This document shows positions 53,251-61,097 of a stretch of 64,000 nucleotides of DNA, piece after piece. This stretch comes from Halanaerobiales bacterium (GTDB lineage: Bacteria > Bacillota_F > Halanaerobiia > DY22613). The translations under genes and the position numbers were made by a program. Under the pieces are notes generated by a model. The model saw only the letters and a list, made by a program, of their open reading frames with translations. It was not told where the DNA came from and ran no database searches. The DNA lies in contig JAGMES010000004.1 in NCBI GenBank assembly GCA_023128035.1, forward strand, positions 1 through 64,000, in the 5' to 3' direction. The first letter of the stretch is position 1. Each line of letters opens with the position of its first letter.

Positions 53251-54629
53251 ATGCGTAAAAAAAATTATTAGGCTGTTCTCTGTTTGTATTGCTGATATTA
53301 CTCATAACAGGGTGTACTCCACTTATCCAATACAGTCTACAAATTACTATTGAAGGTAATGGACAAGTAATTCCTGCAAGTGGTAGTTTTCTTATGGGTA
53401 CTTCCGTTCATTTAATAGCTACACCAGACGAAAATTGGGAGTTTGAGAATTGGAGTGGTGATATTACTGGGACAAATCCAAGCGCTGCAATTATTATGGA
53501 TTCCAACAAGGTAATAAAAGCAAAATTTAGACCTGCTCAAGCTTTAACTACAGCAAGAAATTCAACCGTTGAAAAAATAGATATTATTAATATGGATGCA
53601 TGTTTAATGCAAATGATAGAAGTTGCATACGAATGGAAAAACGAGGTTGACTATCTGGTAGGCTCTGAACAAACAGTACCTGGTGATGGGAATGATTATA
53701 CTTCGTTATTAGAGGCACTTAACGATGATCCATATATGAGTAAAGTGGATTTAGTCAATACTTTAGTTGATACTTTCAATGATTATTATTCCATATATGG
53801 ATATGATGATGAAACTTATTCAGCACTTAATCTGGGTGATTCTTTTAATACCTTGATTTCAGCTTTTACCACTTTCGCTACCGCATTAAATAATACACCT
53901 TCGATGCAAGAGGTATATAACGCCAGGAATGATTCAGTTTACTTTGAGGATATATCTGTGATTGATTTAGGCAGTTTTGCAGATGGTTTGTTATTATATT
54001 CTACTGATAGCACAGTTACTGATGCTGCTCAATATTTAAAACAAGCTCTAGATCAAGCTATCATTAATCATCAAGAAACCTTTGAAGATACAGTTTATGG
54101 ATTAGCGATATTATTGCTATCCTATGAAGAATGGTCTGAATACTCAGAGTATGAAAATTTAATGTTGGCAGAAGACACTGATTGGGATGAGTTTATTGAA
54201 CGTTTTGCAGAGTACACAGAACAGCCAACTTTCTCAAGTATTCTTTCATTTTCTGTTACTTGGTCCTCTGATGATTGTGACCTGGGTATTGTAGAACCTG
54301 ATGGGAGTGTTTTTGATGTAGCAGATGAAGAAAGTCCAAATGGGGTTTTTTTAGAGGATATGATGGACGGTGGAACAGAATCGTGGTCACTCAAAAGTAA
54401 CCCTGATGAAGGCGAATATAGTGCGAAAGTATATAGTTGGGATTATATTGGAAATATTTATTTTACAATTAAGACTGCTAGCCAAGAATTTGTGTATGAA
54501 GAGTACATTACTCCAGATGAAATAATCAGTTTTTCAGGTGTAGTTGTTGAAAACAGTACTAGTAATATTCAAATAAAGATTAAGATTGAGAAATTTGCTA
54601 ATAAAGAAGTTAGAACAAAGAATAATTAA
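53251..54629 (+). CDS. Lipoprotein with InlB B-repeat and truncated clostripain domain, frame-broken at poly-A
   Basis: ATG at 53251 sits behind AAAGGGGG, but its frame stops after six codons. Adding one A to the A8 run at 53257-53264 joins it to the long frame and gives a lipoprotein signal: MRKK, a hydrophobic stretch and the lipobox LITGC. The long frame alone would start at TTG 53289 with no charged N-region. Next comes an InlB-type B-repeat (NGQVIPASG to KAKFRP). It is followed by INMDACLMQMIEVAYEW, the catalytic-Cys motif of peptidase C11 (clostripain), and GSEQTVPGDG. The upstream half of C11 with the catalytic His is absent, so proteolysis is doubtful. Confidence 0.7.
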
Positions 54630-54657
54630 ACTGAGTCATTTATGAAAGGAGTTATAT

Positions 54658-55119
54658 ATGAAGTACAGAATATTTTTGCTTATAATTATTATTCTTTTAA
54701 TCAATCCTCTAATTGCAAAAGCCGAATTATCTATCTATGACGCCTTAGAGTTGGGGGAAAAACTAGAATTATTCGACTTTGTAGCAGCTATAAAAATGGA
54801 CGAGCGTTGGGTACTTAAAGCATATAATCTTGATAATTTAGAAGAAAGTGAATTACATATTAACTCAGAGACAGGGATTGTTGAGTATTCAATGAATATA
54901 ACACCAAAAGATATCGTTATTGGAGAAAATACATATGGATATGCGGGGAATATCTATCAATACAGTGAAAATTTTTATTTAACAGACTTATGCTATAATT
55001 GTCTGAAAATTTATCGTCACAATTCTAAATATTTTAAGATGAAGAACGCTATTTTTATTCATAATCTCGAGGGATTTGTTGCGTATTATATGTATACTGG
55101 CCCTGGAGTAACAAAATAA
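54658..55119 (+). CDS. Small secreted protein of unknown function
   Basis: This 153-aa protein has a clear Sec signal peptide (residues 1-22, cut near AKAE). The mature 130 residues are acidic and Tyr-rich, with two Cys close together (LCYNC). No family is recognised. The ATG follows AAAGGAG, 28 bases after the clostripain-like lipoprotein gene, so the two are probably co-transcribed and end at the terminator at 55129. Confidence 0.7.
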   Translation: MKYRIFLLIIIILLINPLIAKAELSIYDALELGEKLELFDFVAAIKMDERWVLKAYNLDNLEESELHINSETGIVEYSMNITPKDIVIGENTYGYAGNIYQYSENFYLTDLCYNCLKIYRHNSKYFKMKNAIFIHNLEGFVAYYMYTGPGVTK

Positions 55120-55128
55120 TCAAATTTG

Positions 55129-55166
55129 AGCTGATATAGATGTTTTATCTATATCAGCTTTTTTTA
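55129..55166 (+). terminator. Strong terminator after the secreted-protein pair
   Basis: A 13-bp perfect stem, AGCTGATATAGAT / ATCTATATCAGCT, with a 5-base loop is followed by seven T. Confidence 0.9.
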
Positions 55167-55209
55167 GGAAAGGGTTACCTTTGTGGAAACAAGGATTAGA
55201 AAAATAGTA

Positions 55210-55494
55210 TCAAAAGTTTGAGATTTTTTCACGATAGATTTTCATCGCTTTGTGCATGAATTCTGCTAAACCAGTTTTTCTTTTTTCAAAATATGCCTCA
55301 AAACGACTATCATCCACATATAAATCTGCAAAACCATTATAGATTTGAGAAGTACAAGTATAAAATCTGTCATTTATATATTTGTGATGTTGCTCTATCA
55401 AAGCCTGAACCTCAGAATCAGAAGGATCTACTTCTTTTTTGTACTCTTCAATTCTAGACTCATCAAAACCTTCAAACATTTCTTTTTTACTCAT
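55210..55494 (-). CDS. Shortened TipAS-type (antibiotic-recognition) domain protein
   Basis: This 94-aa cytoplasmic protein begins MSKKEMFEGFDESRIEEYKKE, jumps to EVQALIEQHHKYINDRFYTC and ends with YVDDSRFEAYFEKR and GLAEFM. These are the start and end of the TipAS ligand-binding domain found at the C-terminus of TipA-type MerR regulators, usually about 140 residues. About 45 central residues are missing and no DNA-binding domain is present. It may be a free-standing drug-binding or regulatory domain, or a deletion remnant. The ATG follows GAGAGGGG. Confidence 0.65.
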   Translation of the reverse strand: MSKKEMFEGFDESRIEEYKKEVDPSDSEVQALIEQHHKYINDRFYTCTSQIYNGFADLYVDDSRFEAYFEKRKTGLAEFMHKAMKIYREKISNF

Positions 55495-55603
55495 ATTTAT
55501 ACCCCTCTCTGTATAATTAATAGTTTTTTAGAAAAATTTATGTAATAATAAAGTGAAGGATTTATAGCAATTTTGACGAAATAAAAAGCAGAGAGTTAGG
55601 GAA

Positions 55604-55650
55604 GTTGTTAAACTTAAGATGCAATAACGTAGTTATTACATCGACTTTAA
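55604..55650. repeat. Palindromic repeat (copy b)
   Basis: It shares GTTAAACTTAAG and TCGACTTTAA with copy a (43446-43496). The inner arms differ in sequence but still pair (GATGCAATAAC / GTTATTACATC, one mismatch), so the hairpin has been kept through change on both sides. Confidence 0.6.
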
Positions 55651-55671
55651 TTTAGAAAGAATGTGCTAGAG

Positions 55672-55806
55672 TTGATAGAATTAAAGGGTAAATATAACAC
55701 AGCAAAAGTTTATACTGACAATATTGAACAGGGAGCAATCTCTCAAATTATTGAGCTATGCAATCAAGAATTTGTTCAAGGAAGTAGCATAAAAATAATG
55801 GGTTAG
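55672..55806 (+). pseudogene. 5' fragment of rtcB (RNA ligase)
   Basis: A 44-codon frame from TTG reads IELKGKYNTAKVYTDNIEQG and continues ISQIIELCNQEFVQGSSIKIM, the conserved N-terminus of the RtcB RNA ligase, in which IMPDVHAG follows. Here the frame ends GLY-stop right after IM, and the rest of the gene (about 430 codons) is gone. The remaining 55807-56026 sequence shows no gene. Confidence 0.8.
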
Positions 55807-56026
55807 CATCATTTTTTTACTTAGAAAAGAAAAGTATTTTGATAAATTAAGTATGTATTTTCTCTTTAGTAATCAAAATTAGGTATAAAGGTACAAGGAA
55901 ATATATCATGGATGTTTAATTTAAATCATATATAGGTATTATTTATCACAAATAAGTATAAACTTATACTATATAGTGGTAATTAGTGAGATTTGTATTA
56001 CTGCGATGTGGAGGGGAGTCACAGGA

Positions 56027-57076
56027 ATGAGGTTAGTCACTGTAAACGATATTACGTCAGAGATGACTTTAGCGAAACCAATTTATTATAATGATCGAAT
56101 TTTGCTAAATATAAATTGTATAGATCTATTTAAGTATAGGAAAAGGTTAATAGATTTTGGCATTAATTATGTCTATGTAAATGATGAACTATCAGAAGGA
56201 ATTGAAATAAAGGATATTATTAAAGATGAAACTAGACAAAAAAGCAAAAAAATCATTAAAGAAACATTAAATAATATATCTTTTATAACTGAAACTAAGA
56301 TAGCAAACATTCAAAATGTTGTTCACGAAATGGTTGATGAGATTACACAGAGTGATGATATTATAGTTAATCTAGTTGATATCAAGACATATGATTCCTA
56401 TACTTTTTCTCATTCAGTAAATGTGACTGTTTTATCACTAATATTAGGAAAAGCACTGTATTATACCAGAGAGCAATTAATTAAACTAGGAACTGGTGCA
56501 TTATTACATGATTTTGGTAAAACGCTGATTCCAGTGGAAGTATTAAATAAGCCAGATAAACTTACAGATGAAGAGTATGAAATTGTTAAGGAACATTCGA
56601 GATTAGGGTATGAGCATCTAAAAGATAATTACTTTATTAGTCCTCTATCTAGAGCTGTTATTTTATCTCATCATGAGAAAATTGATGGTACAGGATACCC
56701 GAAGGGACTAAAAAGAGATGAAATTCATGACTTTGCAAAGATAGTAGCAATTACTGATGTTTTTGATTCGTTAAATAGCGATCGTGTATATCGAAAAAGG
56801 TGGCCTACATTTAAAACAGTGAATTTTATACTCTCAAATGTAGATTCTCATTTTGAAAAATATTTAGTAACTAAATTTTTGAAGCATATAGCTGTGTATC
56901 CAAACGGTACATTTGTAACTTTGAGCAATGGACAAAAGGCAATCGTAAAAAGTCAAAACAAAAATTTCCCCACAAAACCTATTGTAAAAATCATTCAGGG
57001 TAAAGATGGTACGAAGTTGTCTTTTACAGTTAATTTACTAGATGAGTCGGATTATTTTATTATTGCTTCTCAATAA
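56027..57076 (+). CDS. HD-GYP domain protein (cyclic-di-GMP phosphodiesterase type), copy 1
   Basis: This protein of about 349 aa starts with a DUF3391-like N-terminal domain (1-90) and continues with an HD-GYP domain. Metal and GYP motifs are intact: SHSVNVTVLS, LLHDFGK, EHSRLGYEHLK, SHHEKIDGTGYPKGL and DVFDSL. Such proteins hydrolyse cyclic di-GMP. The final 70 residues (AVYPNGTFVTLSNGQKAIV) form a small beta domain common after HD-GYP. I start at ATG 56027, right after GAGGGGAGTCACAGGA; an in-frame GTG 17 codons earlier has no site. A close paralogue follows 231 bp downstream. Confidence 0.88.
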   Translation: MRLVTVNDITSEMTLAKPIYYNDRILLNINCIDLFKYRKRLIDFGINYVYVNDELSEGIEIKDIIKDETRQKSKKIIKETLNNISFITETKIANIQNVVHEMVDEITQSDDIIVNLVDIKTYDSYTFSHSVNVTVLSLILGKALYYTREQLIKLGTGALLHDFGKTLIPVEVLNKPDKLTDEEYEIVKEHSRLGYEHLKDNYFISPLSRAVILSHHEKIDGTGYPKGLKRDEIHDFAKIVAITDVFDSLNSDRVYRKRWPTFKTVNFILSNVDSHFEKYLVTKFLKHIAVYPNGTFVTLSNGQKAIVKSQNKNFPTKPIVKIIQGKDGTKLSFTVNLLDESDYFIIASQ

Positions 57077-57307
57077 GGAAAAACATTATAGTGAGTGGAG
57101 TTTACTTTGCAAAAGCATTATTGATATTACCTTTTCATGAACTTTAAATGGTATTACGGAAGTTAATTATGGTTTAATTAATGCTTCTTGAAGGTTTATG
57201 GCAATAATTGTTGAATAACTAAAATAGGACTTTATGATAATATTAAATAAATTTCCGTAAAGATATATTTAGATGGGTAATGTACATGAGGAGGGGAGTT
57301 CAGAGGG

Positions 57308-58387
57308 ATGAGGTTAGTCAGTTTAAACGATATCACTTTAGAGATGACTTTAGCGAAACCAATTTATTATAATGATCGAATTTTGTTAAATATAGATTGT
57401 AAAGATATATCTAAATATAGGGAAAGATTGATAGAATTTGGAATTAATTATGTCTACATAAATGATGAATTATCAGAAGGTATTGCAATTGAGGATATTA
57501 TTAAAGATGAGACTAGACAAAAAAGCAAAAAAATTATTAAAGATACATTAAATTCTAGACTAAATAATATATTCTATATAACTGAAACCCAAGTTGCTAA
57601 TATTCAAAATGTGGTTTACGATATGGTTGATGAAATTTCTCAGAGTGATGAGGTAATAGTTAATCTTTTGGATATAAAGGCATATGATTCTTACACATTT
57701 TCCCATTCGGTAAATGTAACTGTTTTATCACTAATATTAGGAAAGGCTTTGTATTACACTAGAGAGCAATTAATTAAATTAGGTATTGGTGCATTATTAC
57801 ATGATTTTGGTAAAACGATGATTCCTCTGGAAATATTAAATAAGCCGGATAAACTTACAGATGAAGAGTTTGAAATTGTTAAGGAACATTCGCGGTTAGG
57901 GTATGAGCGACTAAAAGATCAAACGTTAATTAGTCCTCTATCTAGAGCGGTTATTTTATCTCATCATGAAAAAGTTGATGGTACAGGTTATCCGAAGGGA
58001 CTTAAAAATGATGAAATTCATGATTATGCAAAGATAGTCGCGATTGCAGACGTTTTTGATTCTTTAAATAGTGATCGTGTATATCGAAAAAGGTGGCCTA
58101 CATATAAGATAGTGGATTTTATTCTCTCAAATGTTGATAAACATTTTGAGAAACAGTTCGTAAATAAATTTTTAAAGTACATCGCTGTGTATCCGAATGG
58201 TACTTTTGTTACATTGAGTAATGGGCAAAAGGCAATTGTACAAAAGCAAAATAAAAACTGTCCTACAAAACCTATTGTAAAAATCATTCAGGATATGGAT
58301 GGTAGGAAGATGTCACAAACAGTTAATTTAATGGATCAGTTAGATCTTGTGGTTGTTATTTCACATGAGGGCGAATCATATAATTGA
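57308..58387 (+). CDS. HD-GYP domain protein, copy 2 (tandem paralogue)
   Basis: This 359-aa protein is the twin of the preceding gene, with identical layout and most residues shared, both in protein and over long DNA stretches. All catalytic motifs are kept (LLHDFGK, SHHEKVDGTGYPKGL). It carries a four-residue insertion (SRLN) at residues about 86-89 and a different C-terminal tail. The ribosome-binding region (GAGGGGAGTTCAGAGG) and opening MRLVSLNDIT match copy 1, so the duplication included the translation start. No GGDEF partner is adjacent. Confidence 0.88.
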   Translation: MRLVSLNDITLEMTLAKPIYYNDRILLNIDCKDISKYRERLIEFGINYVYINDELSEGIAIEDIIKDETRQKSKKIIKDTLNSRLNNIFYITETQVANIQNVVYDMVDEISQSDEVIVNLLDIKAYDSYTFSHSVNVTVLSLILGKALYYTREQLIKLGIGALLHDFGKTMIPLEILNKPDKLTDEEFEIVKEHSRLGYERLKDQTLISPLSRAVILSHHEKVDGTGYPKGLKNDEIHDYAKIVAIADVFDSLNSDRVYRKRWPTYKIVDFILSNVDKHFEKQFVNKFLKYIAVYPNGTFVTLSNGQKAIVQKQNKNCPTKPIVKIIQDMDGRKMSQTVNLMDQLDLVVVISHEGESYN

Positions 58388-58398
58388 TTATGAAATCT

Positions 58399-58432
58399 AA
58401 AAAGCGTCACTCGTAAAGGGTGACGCTTTTTA
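58399..58432 (+). terminator. Terminator of the HD-GYP pair
   Basis: AAAAAGCGTCA pairs with TGACGCTTTTT, an 11-bp stem with an 11-base loop and a T run within the arm. Confidence 0.85.
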
Positions 58433-58588
58433 GATATTATTATGCATCAATGTTGTTTTTTCCTATTTCTTCATATGCTAGAGCATCACATATTGCAGGA
58501 TCATTAATAAGTTTTTCGAGTAAAAAGGAAAAAATATTTAAGTGTAGAAATATAACTAATAGAAAAGAATTAATCGAGGGGGAAGAAA

Positions 58589-58803
58589 ATGATTTATTTA
58601 ATTTTATCTATTTTTTGATAAGTTTATTTTATATAATAAAGGAAAGGAAAAAAGTAACTATACAGGAGTTGACGGTGGGGCTTTTAGTTGGAATTCCGAA
58701 TCTCTTTTCTTCATTCTTTTTAATTCTTGCTTTAAACTCAGTCAAAACCGCTATTGCCTTTCCTGTTTTTAGTGCTGGAACTATAGTTTTGATTAATATT
58801 TAG
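58589..58803 (+). pseudogene. EamA/DMT-family transporter with internal deletion
   Basis: ATG after GAGGGGGAAGAAA reads MIYLILSIF, the normal start of a small-molecule transporter, and then stops. In a second frame the C-terminal part appears: VTIQELTVGLLVGIPNLFSS and FFLILALNSVKTAIAFPVFS, two membrane helices of the DMT fold, ending at TAG. Most of the ten-helix protein is missing. A 127-codon open frame covering this region begins inside the upstream terminator, so I do not take it as a gene. Confidence 0.6.
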
Positions 58804-58814
58804 GAGGGATTACT

Positions 58815-60185
58815 ATTAGGAAGTCATATATAATATTTTTGATCATGTTATTATTTCTTTTTTCTTCACAGCAGGTTAGTTCGCAAAATAAAAAAATAAG
58901 GCGGGAATTTTTACTATATTGCGAGCTTGACGATGAAAAAATAGTAAATTTAAATAATTTTATTGAAGTTGCTGAGGAAAAATCGAATTCAATAACAATA
59001 ATGGCTGTTGGAGATATTATGATGCATTTACCACAGGTAAAGTCAGGATTAACCGATGATGGATATGATTTTAATTACTTTTTTCAGTATGTTAAACCGA
59101 TTTTTACTGAGGCCGATTTTGTAATTGGAAATTTGGAAACAACTTTCGCCGGGCCAGCTCGTACCTTCACTGGCTACCCAGCATTTAACTCTCCCGATGA
59201 ACTGGCCATTGCTTTAAAAGAGTCGGGATTTAATATTATTACAACAGCAAACAATCATTCGCTTGACAAAGGGGAATCAGGTCTTTTACGTACATTAGAT
59301 CAGCTTGATTTGCTTGGGTTAGCCCATACAGGAACTTTCCGCACACAAGAGGAACAGACTGAAATATGCGTGGTTGAGAAAAATGGTATTTCTATGGCTG
59401 TATTAGCCTATACATATGGAACTAATGTACCGATTTCAGAGGGTAAAGGGTATTTAGTCAACGTAATAGATTTACATAAAATGAAAACAGAGATTGATAA
59501 AGCTCATCAAATTGGTGTGGATTTAGTTTTAGTATCTGTTCACTTTGGTGAGGAGTATCAAAGGAGACCGAATAAAAAACAACATATGATAGTTGACTAT
59601 CTATTTTCGTGTGGAGTAGATTTGATAATTGGTAGCCATCCTCATGTTTTGCAACCTTACAAAATTTATGAGTGGTTTACTGCAATGGGAGAACCCAGAA
59701 AAGGTGTTGTTAGTTATTCACTGGGAAACTTCATTTCTAACCAGAGAACATTTCCTCGAAATTTTGGAGGCATTCTTTCTGTAGAGATTGAAAAAAACGA
59801 TAAAAAAACTGAGATTAAAGAAGTAGGATTTATTCAGACTTATGTATATAGATATTATAACATGGACAAACATTTTTATCGAGTATTGCCTATGAAAGAC
59901 TTTCTTGATTCCAAAGATTTGTGGAAATTGGAAGAAGCAGATTATCAATTATTTAAAAAACAATACGAAGAAATTAATCAACAGGTGTCTTCTTTATTGG
60001 GTGACTCGCGAACTTCTTTTGAGCTTTGTGATATTTATACGATAAAAGCAGGAGATAATCTCTACAATATAGCTAAGAATTTTAATACCACAGTAATGAA
60101 AATAACTGAGGTTAATCCTTATATTATTCCTCAGCGATTACAGATCGGGGAAATGATTTATGTGCCAAAACGCACTACAGATTAG
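58815..60185 (+). CDS. CapA-type metallophosphatase-like protein with LysM domain, ATT start
   Basis: This 457-aa secreted protein belongs to the CapA/PgsA poly-gamma-glutamate and capsule family. The start is inferred to be ATT at 58815. It lies six bases after TAGGAGGGAT and gives MRKSYIIFLIMLLFLFSS, a good signal peptide. Starts at TTG 58839 or ATG 58845 have no ribosome-binding site and would cut the signal. The core has MAVGDIMMH, GNLETTFAG, TANNHSLDKG and GSHPHVLQP. A C-terminal LysM (YTIKAGDNLYNIAKNF) binds peptidoglycan. It probably acts on surface polymers; no capsule operon is adjacent. Confidence 0.85.
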   Translation: MRKSYIIFLIMLLFLFSSQQVSSQNKKIRREFLLYCELDDEKIVNLNNFIEVAEEKSNSITIMAVGDIMMHLPQVKSGLTDDGYDFNYFFQYVKPIFTEADFVIGNLETTFAGPARTFTGYPAFNSPDELAIALKESGFNIITTANNHSLDKGESGLLRTLDQLDLLGLAHTGTFRTQEEQTEICVVEKNGISMAVLAYTYGTNVPISEGKGYLVNVIDLHKMKTEIDKAHQIGVDLVLVSVHFGEEYQRRPNKKQHMIVDYLFSCGVDLIIGSHPHVLQPYKIYEWFTAMGEPRKGVVSYSLGNFISNQRTFPRNFGGILSVEIEKNDKKTEIKEVGFIQTYVYRYYNMDKHFYRVLPMKDFLDSKDLWKLEEADYQLFKKQYEEINQQVSSLLGDSRTSFELCDIYTIKAGDNLYNIAKNFNTTVMKITEVNPYIIPQRLQIGEMIYVPKRTTD

Positions 60186-60266
60186 AAATTTTCATTTATT
60201 AGTCATTAGTTAATACTTATTAGTCACTACTGATTTCTATACTTTCGTATTCTAAGTTTATGCATT

Positions 60267-60414
60267 GGCATGTACTTAAAATTGGTGACGCCTAAGTCAG
60301 CTTGATCTCAAATATATTTAAGTATTGATAAATTTCATACTAAATATAGTTTAGCTAAATAACATTAAGCTTACACGAGCTGACTTTTGAAGGAACGTTT
60401 TTTAAGTACATGCC
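60267..60414. repeat. 148-bp inverted-repeat element, MITE-like
   Basis: The ends are a perfect 15-bp inverted repeat, GGCATGTACTTAAAA / TTTTAAGTACATGCC. An inner pair, AAGTCAGCT (60294-60302) and AGCTGACTT (60378-60386), continues the symmetry. There is no coding capacity. It may be a non-autonomous transposable element or a large structured RNA between convergent genes. Confidence 0.6.
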
Positions 60415-60471
60415 ATCCTTCAAACAATAGCAAACCTAACATGAAACGAAGCAAAGAGTTAAGCCGAGTTG

Positions 60472-60972
60472 TTATTGCGAGTTATACATCCCGTGACTTT
60501 GCATGTAGTTAAAGATACCTTCTCCATGTTGCTGTTCTTCTTTTTGAATATGATTTAATACCTGGCGAACTGCTGAATTGGTGCATTCAAAAATGGCAAT
60601 ATTGTAAGCCCCTGAAATATACTTTTCCGACATTAGAAGGTCACTACAAAGTGCTGCATCATTTTGATTTAGAGTTCCACCTGTTGATTGCATCTGAGTT
60701 TGCATATTGCCTTGAACTTGTGACATTTGTTGACCTGAACCTTGTGTTTGGCTTTGGGACTGATTCATCTGCGGAATTTGGCCACTTAAAATTTGATTAA
60801 TAGTATTCAAGTGTTGCTGTTCTTGGGAAGCATAGTTTGTAAATAACTGTTTTAATTCTTGGTCTTGAGTTAGAAGAGCATAGTTAGAGTACTTTTGGAT
60901 ACATAGTTCTTCGTGACTTTTTTGATCATGTAAAAGCATTTTTTCTTTTTGATTAAGATTTAATGTTGTCAA
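60472..60972 (-). CDS. CotF-family spore coat protein
   Basis: This 166-aa protein has two alpha-helical halves (MTTLNLNQKEKMLLHDQKSH to QILSG, and LCSDLLMSEKYISGAYN to NYMQSHGMY) joined by a Gln/Ser/Gly-rich linker (about 66-100). The layout matches CotF/YhcQ-like coat proteins with a ferritin-like fold. The TTG start is chosen because AAGGAGGTGG lies just before it; an in-frame GTG six codons earlier is inside that site. It indicates sporulation. It is transcribed against the CapA-type gene and probably from a sporulation promoter, which I could not place. Confidence 0.85.
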   Translation of the reverse strand: MTTLNLNQKEKMLLHDQKSHEELCIQKYSNYALLTQDQELKQLFTNYASQEQQHLNTINQILSGQIPQMNQSQSQTQGSGQQMSQVQGNMQTQMQSTGGTLNQNDAALCSDLLMSEKYISGAYNIAIFECTNSAVRQVLNHIQKEEQQHGEGIFNYMQSHGMYNSQ

Positions 60973-61097
60973 TATATCCACCTCCTTCACTTATGTTTCC
61001 CCTTAAACGAATAATTTATTATCATAGCTAATTATAAAATAACTTTTATGAACATAGATTTGAAAGAGAAAAATATTTTAGCGATCGGAGGTAAAAT

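Noticed and set aside
58420..58803. 127-aa protein as an intact gene
   Set aside because: The open frame begins inside a terminator, and only its last third shows transporter helices; it is better explained as a deleted EamA gene.
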